From Cryptomeria japonica (Eukaryota; Streptophyta; Pinopsida; Cupressales; Cupressaceae): 64,000 bases of DNA. The translations under genes were made by a program, and so were the position numbers. The stretch is taken from positions 571,574,741 to 571,638,740 of the forward strand of contig NC_081410.1 of NCBI RefSeq assembly GCF_030272615.1, written 5' to 3'. This document shows, piece after piece, positions 1 through 12,057 of this stretch. Under the pieces are notes generated by a model, which saw nothing but the letters and a program-made list of their open reading frames with translations, was not told the DNA's origin and did not search any database. Each line of letters begins with the position of its first letter. Position 1 is the first letter of the stretch.

Positions 1-1345
1 ACACTCAACAAATTGTATTTCAAACCTTCAACCCAATAAACATCATTGCATCTTGCATTGTCAAGAAGTGTTATAGATCCTTTACCTTTCACTGGACATG
101 GTGCATCATTACCAAATATTACATAGCCTCCATCATAATCTTCTAACATAACAAACTTGTGTTTATCTCCTATCATATGATGTGAGCATCCACTATCTAT
201 GATCCAAGAATCATTAGTATTTATGTGAGATATTAGGGCTTTTTCTTCATACTTTTCTTCATCAGATCCATCTTTGATAGCCACATAAACTACTTCCTTT
301 GTATTAGTTTCATCTAATTTATCATCGTTGGATTCCTCATCGGCTATTAAGCATGTCCTTTTATCTCTTCTTCTGAAGTCTCGGTATCCTCTATAATGAT
401 TGTCTTTCTGTCTGTCATCTCGGTAATCTCTCTTTTCAGTAGAATCTTTGTCAGGATATTTAGAAGCCATATGTCCTATCTTATCACAATTGGAACATTT
501 CAAAGGTAGTTTTCCTTTATACTTACCTTTACCTCTCGGTAACCTTTTGGCTAATAGTGCTTCAAACTCTTCTTGCTTTCTGATTTCCTCATATAGTTTG
601 TGTACTTCTTCCATGTTCTTATGAAATCTTTCACTTGCTCCACTGTGATCTCCTTCAAAGTACTTATACTTTCTTTCATTGTAATCATTAGATTCATCAA
701 GATGAAAAGAACTAAATGCAAATTCAACTTTATTTACTAAAGATCCACTGTTATCAAAGTTACTTAACTCAAATGCATGTAGCTTACCAATAGTAGCATC
801 TAAAAAAACTGGCATATTAGGTACAGACCTCAATTCATTGATTGTAGAGACTCGGATTGCATAAGCCGGTAAAGGGTTCTTAACAACTTACTTGTTATAT
901 CCTTTTCTTCAATAGTTCCACCTGCTCCTTTGATTTGATTGACAATCTCCTTTAGTCTTGTATTGTACTGAGTTATGTTCTCACCTTCACTCATCCTCAT
1001 AGATTCAATTTGTCCTCTTAGACTATCTACTTTCGCTCTTTGAACATGTTCATCTCCTCCATATACTGATATGAGCTTATCCCACATTGCCTTTGCATCA
1101 TTGTAGCCTTCTAGGTCATTAAACTCTGAGTCGGTCAAAGCAAATGTTATTTCAATCATTGCTTGGATATGTTCTTTCTTTGCCTTTATCTCTTCCATTG
1201 TCAATGGATAGGTGCTCGGTGTAACAAAATCATTCTCCAGATAGTATACAACATATTCTCCAACTCCTGATAGATGCAGCTTCATCCTTTTCTGCCATGT
1301 AGAGAAACTTGACTTGTTCAGCTTCGATGCATCCCTCTTATACAT
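1..1345 (-). pseudogene. Ty1/copia gag and start of pol (element 1), cut by the window edge
   Basis: Minus-strand gag reading 1345 to about 865, of the UBN2/DUF4219 gag type (WDKLISVYGGDEHVQRAK is diagnostic). About two extra bases near 865 shift the frame; the other frame then stays open to base 1. It carries a zinc knuckle near 430-510 (CSNCDKIGHMASKY), a retropepsin site at about 190-215 (WIIDSGCSHHM) and the start of the GAG-pre-integrase region (DVYWVEGLKYNLLS). Gag packages the element RNA; the protease would process the polyprotein. Odd points: the last cysteine of the CX2CX4HX4C knuckle is tyrosine (TGT to TAT), and the frameshift separates gag from the rest. The element continues beyond the window. 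Few lesions suggest it is younger than element 2 beside it. Family assignment is firm; lineage within copia is not determined. Confidence 0.9.
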
Positions 1346-1394
1346 CTTTGGATCTTTAACTCAAGTGCCTTTAAACTTTTCTTCTGGAGTCCAG

Positions 1395-1410
1395 AGCTCT
1401 GATACCAATT
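1395..1410 (-). other. Primer binding site of copia element 1
   Basis: On the minus strand the bases read TTGGTATCAGAGCTCT, the usual plant copia PBS complementary to the 3' end of initiator tRNA-Met. It sits between the LTR and gag, which fixes the orientation as minus. Confidence 0.85.
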
Positions 1411-2115
1411 GATAGTTCTGATACTTAATGTAAGTATAGATGCAATAGCCAACAAGATGAGAGGGGGGGGTGAATCATACAAACTTAATCTTCCATAAAA
1501 ACATCAAATTCAACCTCGGTAACACATACTTCAGTAATATAACCAAAAATGCTAAACATACAAACTCAAAAGCATATAAACATCATACACCTCATAACAC
1601 CAGATTTAACATGGAAACCCAAATAGGGAAAAACCACTATGGGATTTCGAACCCACTAAGAATTATACTCTTCTAGAGTATGCTCGGTTAAAAGCAAATC
1701 CTGTTAAAGATTACAAACACATTGCTAGATGTGACCCAGTTAAGGGATTTTCCTTAGATCTGTTAGGATCTTCACCTTGTTAGAAGTGACCTTGTTAAAG
1801 GATTTCAAACACTCAATCAGAATGTCACCTTGCTAGAGGTTTTTACAAATAAGACTGTTAAGTCCACTCGGTTAAGAGATTTTCTATCACTTTCACAAAA
1901 TAACAGTAATAAAATCTATCTGCAACTTCACATCTAAAATGCTAAAGAAGATTCTTATTTGCTCAATACAATCTAGACATAGAACTAATCTTGTCCATCT
2001 GCTAGGCTTCTATACTCTATTGTTCAAACAAGTCTTCAAGCTTCTGTGCTCGGTAATCACTATGTAGCATCCCTATGCATACACTTGCCCGCATGCATTG
2101 TTTATCAACAGTTCC

Positions 2116-2124
2116 CTATTTATA
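2116..2124 (-). promoter_or_regulatory. TATA box of copia LTR 1
   Basis: Reads TATAAATAG on the minus strand, within the LTR. The equivalent place in the second LTR (about 5930-5938) has the weaker ATAAATATT. Position and consensus fit an RNA polymerase II start for the element. Confidence 0.55.
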
Positions 2125-2506
2125 AACAATTACCTAACCACTTAATCTCCTTGATCACATTTCCCATGATCAATCATAGCCATCAGATCTTCATGCTTGA
2201 CCAGGTTCAATGCATTTTTCAATCTGAAAAATGTTTTACCTCGCCTTGGAACTTGTGCTAGGGTATTACGGTTCAATCTGAGCTGTAGATCTTCATGCCT
2301 ATCTTCCATTGCCATAGATTCTTAACAAACTTTATTTACGGCATACCAATCATTTAATCAGTTCCAGCTCATCAGTTTCTTTCATTAAATAACGCATGTA
2401 AACATTTAATGCATTCTGTTACACCTCGGTTACAACTCGGTAATTACTCAGTGAATACTAAACTTCACTCGGTAGACATTCCGCCTTCATTAACCGATAG
2501 TGATAA

Positions 2507-2552
2507 CCTTAGGGTTTACCGACTAGGTTCCTTAGGGTTTACCGACTAGGTT
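2507..2552. repeat. 23-bp perfect tandem duplication in the LTR
   Basis: The unit CCTTAGGGTTTACCGACTAGGTT spells its 23 bases twice, at 2507-2529 and 2530-2552, inside LTR 1. Probably a replication slippage product; could double a promoter motif. Confidence 0.85.
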
Positions 2553-2933
2553 CTTTGCTTGGTAACATAGTATAGTATTAACCTTACAATTTACCACATA
2601 TGTATGATGTCAAAACAATCTAAACATCATGATCTCATCATTGTCTGACTCGGTAATAGTTGCCCATTGAATACCTTATTCATCCTCTTATTCATCATAA
2701 TCTTTCTGTGTCTTTTACCAACTTCTTTATACTCTTCAAATCATACTTCTCAAGATATGGAAACATCATACTGAATTAGAAAATCAATTTATTGACATCA
2801 ATGACAAAATAATAATATTAAGACAGTAAACATCCTTAATCAGTTATATCCATAATCATCAACAACCTTCTCAATATCCTAGTTGTAATGCCAACAATCT
2901 TCCATTGTCTGTTATAATGCCAAATGCTAACAT

Positions 2934-4969
2934 AAAGTGTATATGGCAGTACTAACCACTTCTCTCTAAAACATTTTAGATACATAACCCTACAATAACA
3001 TGGATCTTGCAGCTTCAACTATTATTTTGTTCATTATTTCTTCTATGCCATTTTGTTGTGGTGTCCTCAGAGAAGACATATGTCTCTTTATACCCTATTC
3101 ATCGCAATACTTAATAAATTCATCAGATGTGAATTCACCACCCCAGTCTGATCTTAAATACTTCAAGTTCTTACCGGTTTCCTTCTCAACCAGAGCTTTA
3201 AATGATTTAAATTTATTAAATTCTTCTTATTTCTCTCTCAAAAATGTTACCCACATCATTTTAGAATAGTCATCGGTGAAGATCATGAAATACCTATCAC
3301 CGTAATAACTCTTTGTTCTCATAGGGCCACGGAGATCAGTATGTACCAAATCTAAAACATTCTCATAAATACCATTCTTGCTCTTGAAATAAATAAAGCT
3401 CATCTTACCAATTTGACAATCTTTGCATATTACACTATTTGGTTTGACAAGTTGGGGTAAAGCTCTTACAACACTTGACTTGCTTATCTCAACCAAATTA
3501 TCAAAATTAACATGACAACATCTTTTATGCCATAACCAAATGTCTTCCATTCTTGCAACTAGACAATTATTAATATTGTTATTCAAATGGAATAAGTTAC
3601 CTCTAGTTTGCTTCCTGGTAACAATGAGTTCACCATTACCTCCAAGAATTCTGCAGACTCCACTCTTAAACTCAAACAAATAACCTTTATCATTGAGCTG
3701 ACCAACACTTAAAATATTATGCTTAAGACCATCAACCCAAAACACATCATCAGCATTACTCTTCCCATTTAGATAAATTGAACCTTTACCTTTCACCATG
3801 CAAGGAGAGTTGTTTCCAAATCTAACAACACCTGCATCAAATTCATTAAGGGTTATGAACTTACTTTTATCTTTGGTCATGTGGTGTGAGAAACTACTGT
3901 CTATAATCCACTCATCACTATTCTCCATATGAGATACTGGTGCCTTTTCATCAAACGGTTTCTCCTTCATATCTACAAACACAATTTATTCATTGTCATC
4001 TTCTTCTTCTGACTCCTTATTGGTCACACCTTCATCTACTGCAACATAACACTATTTCTTGCCTTTTCCTTTGAATCTTCTAAACTTTTCTTTTATATTG
4101 GTGCTAGGGCAGTTAACAGCAATATGACCAACTTTACTACAAGAGAAACACTTCAAGGGTAGCTTTCCTTTATACTTACCAGTGCCTCTTGTAAATCTAT
4201 TTGCTAACAGTGCTTCAAGTTCCATCACTTTATCTTCATTGTTTTCATTTCCCTGGTTACTTCCATGACATGTCCTACACGCATGATTTTGACATATATC
4301 TTTTCCTTTTCTAGCAGATGAACCGGTAATAGAAGCTTTAAAGGCAGATTCAATAGATTTTGTCACACTATTGTCAAAACTATTTAACTCAAAAGTTGTA
4401 AGCTTACCAATCAATGAATCAACAATTACCTTATCCTTTGAAATAGATATAAGTTATTGGATTCTTGATACTCTTATAGGATACTGAGGTTGAAGAGTTC
4501 TCAGTATCTTACTTACTATTGTATTATCTTCTATTTTGCTTCTAGCACTCTTTATGCCGTCAACAAGTTCTTTTATTCTCTAACCATACTATCAAATATT
4601 CTCTCCTTCAAGAATTCTCATGTCATCGAACTTTCCTCTCAAGATTTCCTCTTTGGCTCTTTGAAAATGCTCGTCTCCTCCATAGATTGTCTCTAACTTT
4701 TCCCAAACCTCATATGTAGTTTCTAATCCTTGAAAATCAATATATTCTAAATCAGATAAAGTACTTACAATAGCTTCTAGGGCTTGCATTTTATCTTGTT
4801 CTTCTTTGATTTCATCCAGTGTCAAGGGAGTAGTAGTAGTAGGAGTAACATATCTTGTTTTAACTTGCTTCCAATATTGTGTACCAAGACCTTTGATGTA
4901 GATTTGCATTCTGTATTTCCAGATCTTGTAGTTATCCTTATTAAACTTAGGACCCTCTTTCTTCATCAT
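2934..4969 (-). pseudogene. Ty1/copia gag-pol remnant (element 2), broken
   Basis: Minus strand. Gag is at 4969-4592 (IYGGDEHFQRAKEEILRG), then comes a break. A second open stretch at 4414-4052 has an intact zinc knuckle CFSCSKVGHIAVNC. At 3982-3227 lie the protease (DSSFS instead of the active DSG motif, so the active-site glycine is lost), the GAG-pre-integrase motif WHKRCCH, CKDCQIGK, and the start of the integrase core (DLVHTDLRGPM, FTDDYSKMMW). Coding similarity continues in shifted frames to about 2934 (SLRTPQQNGI, VEAARSML, VSTAIYTL), where it stops abruptly against the LTR of element 1. Reverse transcriptase and RNase H are absent here, as expected if element 1 inserted into this integrase gene. 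Not functional. Confidence 0.88.
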
Positions 4970-5028
4970 CTTTAATCCCTCAGAATATTTTCCTCAAGCA
5001 ATTAGGCTTTTTGTACATAGAGGACCAA

Positions 5029-5043
5029 AGCTCTGATACCAAT
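5029..5043 (-). other. Primer binding site of copia element 2
   Basis: Minus strand reads CAATTGGTATCAGAG, the initiator tRNA-Met type PBS, between the LTR (from 5044) and gag (from 4969). Confidence 0.8.
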
Positions 5044-6723
5044 TGTTAATTCTATGAGGATATAGTTAATACTGATAGGGGGGTGAATCAGTATTAAGAC
5101 CAATTGAAACTTTAACTCAAAAACAAACTTATCTCAAATCTGAAACCATTTAACAAATATCTCAACTTATTTAAACGGATCTAATAACCTCTTTATCATA
5201 TTTTCTTAACACATTAATCAAATCATTTACCACATCAATCTATACTTTCACCCCCAAAGCAATCATATAAACTTGATCATTTACCAACTCATTAACCTAA
5301 TCAATTAGATCAAAAACTTTCTCAAACAACTCCTTATTAGTATTGGTAACCTTTGATAAACTTTTGATAAAATATCATAACTGGTCTCTTAGAAATAATC
5401 CATGAAATGAAAAATAAACAAGAACATCATATGAAAAACATTATACACATGAACACCATAAATTTTTGACATGGAAAACCAAATAGGGAAAAACCATGGC
5501 AAGAGTTGTTACCCACAAATATTTGTACTCTTTTGAAGTATTCCCTATTAGTAGCTTAGCCCTATTAGGAGCAGACCTTGTTAGGAGTCACCCAGTTAGG
5601 GGATTTGCCTTGCAGCCCAGTTAGGAGCTTGATGATCTGTTAGGATCAACCTCGTGATAGGATTTAACACTCTTTTGAGAGTTGTCCTATTAGGGGACTT
5701 AATGTTTAAGGCTTATTAGGACCTACCCGGTTAAGGGATTTAACCTGTTGCAACTGTTAAGGAACAACAGTAAGAAAATGATCTATTACTTGCACTTCTT
5801 TGCTTGCTTGATCAGATCCAGTTATACACAACACTCTGCAACTCTCAGGAAGATCTCATACTTCACTTGGACAACTTAACACATTCTCTAAGACCACCGA
5901 CACAATAAACATCAACTGTGTCAACCTAAATATTTATCTCAACTAGGTCTGCCACAAAACTCTAATAACATCATGAATTTACAATTCAAATCATAAGAGA
6001 TCATGGATCATTATACAAATCATTACAACAAATTACAATACAATATCAACCATTGGTTGATCATAACCTATCATGAAAATCTGATTTGTACCAAAGTCAA
6101 TCCCTCAAAACACTCTACTAAATGTTTCACTGATTCCCAAGAAAATCTTCCTTAAATCATGCCAAAACAACAATTAAATCTTTCACACAGGTTTTTTTTT
6201 TTACCAACTTCATGCAAACTCATTGTCGATCACCGTTATAACAAAAATCATTATCGATTTGATGATTTCTTCAGTGGTCCTTAAACCCTACTAAAACCTT
6301 AACAAAACTTCATCAAAAATTTAAAACATGCCTTTCGATAATCGTCACAAGTTCCAGTTTTGGTCATATACACCTTTCCATGATACAAGTTCACCATCCA
6401 AACTGCAAATCACCAATCATCTCCTATCGAACGATCTAATCAAAACAAATTTGCTTTATTGGTTAAAGTCCTATTTCACAGACTTTAGATCAATGTCCAT
6501 AAAACCTATCTTTCGGTAAACCAAATCACTTAGATGGTAAAACAAGACATCGGGAACATCAGGAACATTAGTTACCAGCAATGACAACATAAATAACTGA
6601 TCATTTCATCTATTCATAGAATCTTAATCTCTTCATCACAAATATACTTCTATCCTTTACTGGTGCATTCATCCAACTTAAACTGCATCACCTCATCTGT
6701 ATCAGTTATGCCAAATGCCAACA
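5044..6723 (-). repeat. 5' LTR of copia element 2
   Basis: Begins TGTTAATTC next to the PBS and ends AATGCCAACA at 6723; on the minus strand TGTTGGCATT...ACA. Shares with LTR 1 the GGGGGGTGAATCA run (about 5078-5091) and the CATGGAAAACCAAATAGGG block (about 5471). Length about 1.68 kb. Carries no gene of its own. Confidence 0.75.
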
Positions 6724-7859
6724 TATTTTCCTTTTGGTGTGACTTGACATTTCGGTGAAACATTGGTTTTCTGTATGACCAAATTTGGCTTATATAGAAC
6801 CCCTTTGTTATGTCGATTTTCCAAGTTTCATATAGAACTCATTCCGTCTGGCCGACATGGGTTCCCTATTTTGACATAACTTTGGACTTTGGCAAGATGA
6901 TTTCTACCCCTTGCCAACCACTCTGTGCTATAGCAATATAGCTCTATTTTCACTATGATGTGCTACCTGTCTTGATGAAATATTTCAAACAATAGAAATG
7001 GAACAACATGATATATTTTCTCCTCAGTGCAAGGTCGAGTTGAAGTGCCCATGTGGGTTGTTTAACTAGCGAAGACTAGATGACATGGATGGTAAATTGA
7101 AGACAGGTAACATTTAGAGTGTATACTAAGAACAAATTTCCATCTAGATGAAAGAAATTCTACTTTCAAATATGGTCAACAATAATGCACCAAATCGGTT
7201 AGTTTAAAGATCCAATCAGAATCAACTGAGGAAGAAATGAGGAGAGTTGCATTAAATGGTGAACAAAGGGCAAATGATTTATGGCTCCAAAAAGATCAGA
7301 AAATCCTCTCCAGACAAGACCTCGTCGTCATAAGGTTATCACACTATCATTACTCAACATGACAAGAGCAAGTAGAAACTACTTTTGTGATAAACAAATA
7401 TCAGTTATGGATCTAGAAATGCATGTAGAAGCATTTAACGTTAGCCACTAATCGTCTTGCAGAAAAGATTTCTTAGAGGTTAGAGGAGATTTTTTTTCTT
7501 TCAATCTCATTCATGGAGGGAAAATACATATACAAACTAAGAAAAAAAAGGGAAGATTTTTTTTGTGATGTGATGTTGACGAGGTAAGAGAATTTAACAG
7601 ACAATGAGAGAGAGTGGTGAAATAGAAAAAAAGGGGGAAAGGTGTGTGTCTATTGTCGAGAAAGAGTGATAGAGCAGTAGTGTTGGTTGGAGATTCAAAC
7701 AGAGAGTTGAAGGCATTAGAGAGAAAGAAATAACAGATATCGAATAAAAGTTTGAGATGATGACCAATATCAAAAAAGTAGAGAAGTAAACATCAAAGCA
7801 ATTGGGTGTGTATTTCAATCAGTCTTATGAGTTGCAAAAATTCATTTGCAATAAGGAGT
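6724..7859. other. Unassigned AT-rich spacer
   Basis: I see no gene, RNA or clear repeat boundary here. Open frames are short and lack recognizable motifs. It may include the upstream part of the gypsy element that starts to its right. Confidence 0.5.
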
Positions 7860-8190
7860 TTCATTGTAATCTTTTAATTCTATCAATTAGTGCATTTTTC
7901 TGAGTGGGTGCTCAGAGCAGGAGTAGGTGCTCCTTGATTTGGTGCCCTAAACATATTGTACAAGTGTTTTTCTTCATGAGGCTAGATTGGAGCAGTAGAC
8001 TCCAACAGTTATTCTCACTGAGGTTTTTTCCACATTGGGTTTTCCTCATAAATCTTTGTATTGGGTGATTTGTCTTTGTGTGTGTGTGCATTTCATCTAC
8101 TTGCATTATCTCTTATGTATGCACATTTAGATTTAAATTTTCAAATATCACTAATTCACCCCCGTCTCAATGATCACTTGTGTTCTTCGC
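7860..8190 (+). repeat. LTR 3' portion (R/U5-like) before the gypsy gag
   Basis: Contains GGTTTTTTCCACATTGGGTT near 8022 and AATTCACCCCCGTCTCAATG near 8152, motifs typical of the downstream part of plant LTRs; related blocks occur in the two copia LTRs in opposite orientation. It ends just before gag-like coding at about 8195, so it may be the 5' LTR end of the gypsy element or a separate fragment. No clean TG...CA ends found. Confidence 0.45.
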
Positions 8191-8194
8191 ACAT

Positions 8195-9084
8195 CTATGA
8201 CCAATATCATCCATACATGTATTATATCCCTGCTCCTCCACCCAATGGCTCGGGCATGGGACCAACTCAAAGACAAAAGACACCACCTAAGAATTAATTG
8301 CAACAACAAATCAAGGATTTTCTAAAACAAATGGTAGACATGAATGAATCGAAGCAAGAGTATACAGGTAAAGGCATATGTCCTTATCCATTTGATAGAA
8401 GTATTCCACTACCTCCATTTCCTTCACATTTTGTGACACTGAAATTTGTTAAGTATAGAGGCAAGGGAGATTCTAAGGAACACATAAGAGAATTCTTCAC
8501 AATATGTATTGAGGTAACCAATGAGGAAACATACTTGATGAGATTATTCCCATATAGTTTAGGTTGACAAGCTATGGAATGTTTCTCTCAAATTCCACAT
8601 AGAATCAAGTCATGGAGTAATCTAGTAGAAGGTTTCAAACAACACTTCTCATACAATATTGAAATAAATGTGTCAACGACTACTTTGTGCAATACTAAAT
8701 ATAAAAATAGGGATTCCTTTTCTTCATTTTTGTAGAGATGGAGGGGTCCTACTAGTCGATACTCTTGTGATATCCCACAAAAAAATGGTTGAAATGTTCA
8801 CTCAAAATGTCAACAAGGATATTGGATCTAAACTAAGAAAATATTGTTTGTCTACCTTTAAATAAGTCATAGAAAAGAGATTGGCATCTGAGAAATTTCT
8901 TATTGAACAAGGAACCATAAAGCTATTCAAGGATAACAAAGAGGAATCAAATGGGAAAAATAAATCTCGCTTTTGGAACAAGAACAACAACACAGTCCAT
9001 GATGGGATAGTAGATGCAAATATTGTAAAACCAAAAAAATTAATTTCCCCAGTGCAAGATCATCCCATTCGAACAATCAAGTGA
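8195..9084 (+). pseudogene. Ty3/gypsy gag remnant (Tat-like)
   Basis: Plus-strand gag of the Retrotrans_gag type. A proline-rich start (YYIPAPPPNGSGMGP) leads into LPPFPSHFVTLKFVKYRGKG and HIREFFTICIEVTNEE, then in the same or shifted frame QAMECFSQIP, LVEGFKQHFSYNI and MVEMFTQNVNKDIGSKL. Several stops and frame changes (for example after 8565 and 8734) break it. The capsid protein would form the RNA-containing particle. The reading is cut at about 9085 by an unrelated segment. Not functional. Confidence 0.8.
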
Positions 9085-9137
9085 ACACTCAAAGACTAGT
9101 TCTAAGATATTTCCACAATCCATCATATAACTATCAA

Positions 9138-9240
9138 GAAGGCATTTCTGGATTCGATTGTGTGTAATATTTTTGCAAATGTTTTGGATCACACTCCATG
9201 ATCCATCATGAGGATGAAGAGAGTCAAATAAAATGAAGAA
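9138..9240 (+). repeat. Insert in gag, same sequence as one arm of the 41591-41820 inverted repeat
   Basis: The stretch from GGCATTTCTGGATTCGATTG through GGATCACACTCCATGATCC to GGATGAAGAGAG matches, block by block, the left arm at 41591-41696. It contains the same small hairpin (GGATCA...TGATCC). It sits between two gag segments and has no place in the gag protein, so it is read as an insertion of about 100-160 bp. The second arm is not present here. Confidence 0.65.
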
Positions 9241-9255
9241 AATACATTTAATAAA

Positions 9256-10670
9256 TTGGTTGCAAAAAAGCTTATAACAATACCAGACAATCCACCTTAT
9301 GAACCAAAAGTGAAACCTGCATGGTGGACTGATGATGAGTATTGTGAGTATCACAAGAGCAAAGTATATAGAACTGGTAATTGTCATATATTGAAGAATA
9401 TTATGCAAGATCTTATTGACAAGGGTGAAATAGAAGTTGATGGTCATACTTCCAATGAGGAACATGTGATGTTTAAGGACCCATTCCCTAAACATCATAA
9501 AGGAAAATCCAAAGCAGATAATCAAGCTAATTATGCTAATTTGTCCTATAATTATGTCTCTACCGTTAACTACATTTCAATGAATAATCATGTTTCTACC
9601 ATTATTATAAAGGAAAAAACTCCAGAAGGTTATACCCAAAGGAGTAAAGTTGTTTTGAAAGGAATTGGACCATCCTCTTCATCATCTAATGAGGAAACCT
9701 ATGAATGTAATTTTATGACCCGTCGAGGTAAATTCACCTTTCAAGGTGTTCCACCAAAGACCACGGCTTCATCATCTACCAAGAATGAGTATGACCTTCT
9801 AGATAAATTAGGGAAGACACTCGCCCTCATTTCCATCCTTGAGATTTTGCGTATATCCCCTTCACATAAGGCTATTCTTGATAAAGCATTGAAATAAATC
9901 TCCATACCCACTAATCTAAACATGCACCAGTTTCAAGCCATGGTGGAATAGATTTCCACTCCACATTGTCATACATTCACAGAAGCCAATGACATATACA
10001 TATGTAAACCACACAATGTACCTCTCCACATTGAAGTCTCTCTTCATAAAAACCACATCAAATGAGTCTTGATAGATGGAGGAGCAGGTTTGAACATTTG
10101 TACAGTGAATACTATTAAACAATTGGGATACTCTAAACAAACTGTGAATTCAAAAAATAAGATCACCATTAAAGCATATGATGATGAATAATGCTCATCC
10201 AAGGGAATAGTCACCTTACCTCTGAGAGTTGAGCCAGTCACGAAGGATGTGGTTTGTCAATTTTTTGATCTAGAGCTTACATACAATATACTTTTGGGAC
10301 ATTCATTTCAATGAAATGAGAGTAGTACCATCGATATATCATAAATGTATCAAAATTCCTTACAATAGAGTTGAAGTAACTATAAAAGGTGATCCAAATC
10401 CATTCATATATTACAATAACATGTGTGTAGGGGAAAAAGTGACAATAAGCAAACATGCCCTAATCTCACTTTCAATCACACACTTGTGGAATACGAAAGA
10501 GCCTAGAGGTATCACACAATTGGCTACTTCTTTTTGTAGAAGAGAGAGCCACGGGCTACCTATTAGGATTTCTATTCCTTTGTTGCAAATGATAGATGAA
10601 GTGATGCAAGTTCAACTACTAGCCCTAGAGTGCAAGTATGAACTAGTAACAAGATTGCAAGATTGAGATT
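9256..10670 (+). pseudogene. Ty3/gypsy gag C-terminus and aspartic protease
   Basis: 9256-9897 is open for 213 residues. It holds a degenerate zinc-binding motif (YCEYHKSKVYRTGNC; this family usually has a GH pair where VY stands), followed by an acidic, serine-rich linker. After stops near 9897 and 9950 the retropepsin follows: IDGGAGLNICT with the catalytic Asp at 10075-10077, preceded two residues earlier by a stop (TGA at 10063), and the C-terminal YNILLGHSF near 10285. A serine/threonine-poor tail runs to about 10666. Order and motifs fit the gag-protease part of Tat/Ogre-type gypsy elements. Multiple stops make it inactive. Confidence 0.8.
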
Positions 10671-10854
10671 AAGTGATGAAAAGTTGTAAACACAAGGATA
10701 AAAGGAGAATGCAGATGTGTACCTGGGGTTAAAATCTGAGTGGAAATGTTTGGGATAGGGGCGCATGCGCCACTGACCTGATTCTGCACCTGAAACTGCT
10801 CCTTTTGGCAACCTGAAAGCTGTCGAAAAGCACTAAAAACTGCTATTGTCTGAG

Positions 10855-10918
10855 GGACCAGGGCGCCCAGCGCCCCTGTCCTGTCAGGACCAGGGCGCCC
10901 CATGCCCCTGTCCTAGGT
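10855..10918. repeat. GC-rich 32-bp tandem duplication in the solo LTR
   Basis: Two units beginning GGACCAGGGCGCCC and ending CCCCTGTCCT (10855-10886, 10887-10918). Each unit is itself self-complementary. A related CAGGGGC...CCCCTGTCCT block lies at about 18271-18294 in the sister LTR. Base composition stands out from the AT-rich surroundings. Confidence 0.7.
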
Positions 10919-11523
10919 TTCTGCTCTGCAATTTGGTGTGTAGTTCTATCTCAATCCGCTTCCGTCGGATCTGCAACTTGCGGCGTCCTTCGAATTCAAA
11001 AATCTGCACTTATAGCTGAAAAGGGTTGTAGGTGGCTATATAGGGTTTTGCCTTAGTCAAACCCCCACTTTGGTGATTTCCACCTCCATGAATAGCCAAG
11101 TTGTATAGTAAAAGTTGTGTGTGCAGACCTTGTGTGTGTGCAAGATCCTAAAATGAAAGTAAGCAAACTAGAGCAACCTAGAAAGTAAACCCTAATTGCT
11201 TGTAAATGATAATGTAAATGCTCCAAATCAAGATGCAAAGTGATCTAAAGCATGAATACAAATGATATAATGAGGCTTATGCAAAGACATGAAAACAACA
11301 TGAAATCATACCCAACCCCAAGGGAGGGGTACAAGCCAATCTTCAATCGGTGATCCCTTATTGCTCTTCAATGCCTTCAAAGCCCTAAATGGATGAATGA
11401 AATTGATGAATTCTTGATGGATGAATGTTGAATGTTGTTGAAGTCTTCAAAGATCTGCTCTTTCGCTGCATAGAAGGTCCTTTTAGCCAAAATTTGGATC
11501 CTTTCAAATGAAGAAAGAAAGCT

Positions 11524-11531
11524 CTTATATA
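11524..11531 (-). promoter_or_regulatory. TATA box of the solo LTR
   Basis: Minus strand reads TATATAAG. The sister LTR has TATAAAAG at 18139-18146 in the equivalent orientation. Confidence 0.5.
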
Positions 11532-12057
11532 TGAAACCCTAGGTCTTAATTTCAACTTTTGGCCGACCTAGAGATTGAATCTCCTGCCAATTTCTTGGGG
11601 TTAAGATTTATTTTATGATTGGGTCGCGCTTCTAAAATTTCGAGAAAAATGTCCGGGACCGTGTGCACGTCGGGGCCATGGTCCCGACAACTTTTCACCA
11701 AATTTTCAGGGTCATTGGATATGATGATTTTAGAGAGAATCCCGAAGTTACAGGTGATTTCGAGATGTTTTGACCCCCGAAATCAAGCCCCCAAGTTCAA
11801 AATAGGACCTAATTAGGGTTTTTGATTAAATGATGTATTAGAGGATTAAAATGAAAGGGGCACACTTTAATGAAAAGGGCCCGACTTTATGATATGGGAG
11901 ATGATAAAATAGAACCTTAGACCTAATTAATTTAATTAATTAAGTGCTAAAGGGGAAATGCAATGCAAAATGAAAAATGCGCCAAGGCGGGTGCTAAACT
12001 AGGTGTGAAATTGTACCACCCTAGCAAGTGCGTATAATTTACGATGCTACAACATGT

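Larger units (their letters stand above)
1410..2896 (-). repeat. 5' LTR of copia element 1
   Basis: Starts directly at the PBS with TGATAG on the plus strand and ends with AATGCCAACA at 2896, so on the minus strand it runs TGTTGGCATT...CA. The run GAGGGGGGGGTGAATCAT near 1460-1477 and the ACATGGAAACCCAAATAGGG block near 1610 recur in the LTR at 5044-6723, so the two are the same family. The outer boundary is tentative: a second similar terminus (ATGCTAACA) lies at 2925-2933. About 1.49 kb. Confidence 0.7.
10670..12057 (-). repeat. Solo LTR inserted in the gypsy pol
   Basis: Protein-level continuity of the gypsy element stops at about 10666 and resumes at about 12058. The right end on the minus strand begins TGTAGCATCG, an LTR-like start. 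A minus-strand TATA box lies at 11524-11531. The sequence shares features with the LTR at 17540-18471 (CCTTAGTCAAACCCC near 11050 against CCTCAGTCAAACCCC near 17811, and a GC-rich CAGGGGC...CCCCTGTCCT block), so both belong to one family. No internal region or PBS/PPT, hence solo. The left end and target duplication are not certain: GTAACAAGAT near 10648 and GTGACCAAGAT near 12056 are similar. Confidence 0.65.

Noticed and set aside
10572-10903. Minus-strand frames rich in Gly/Pro
   Set aside because: They run across the edge of the solo LTR and its GC-rich duplication, and have no motif.
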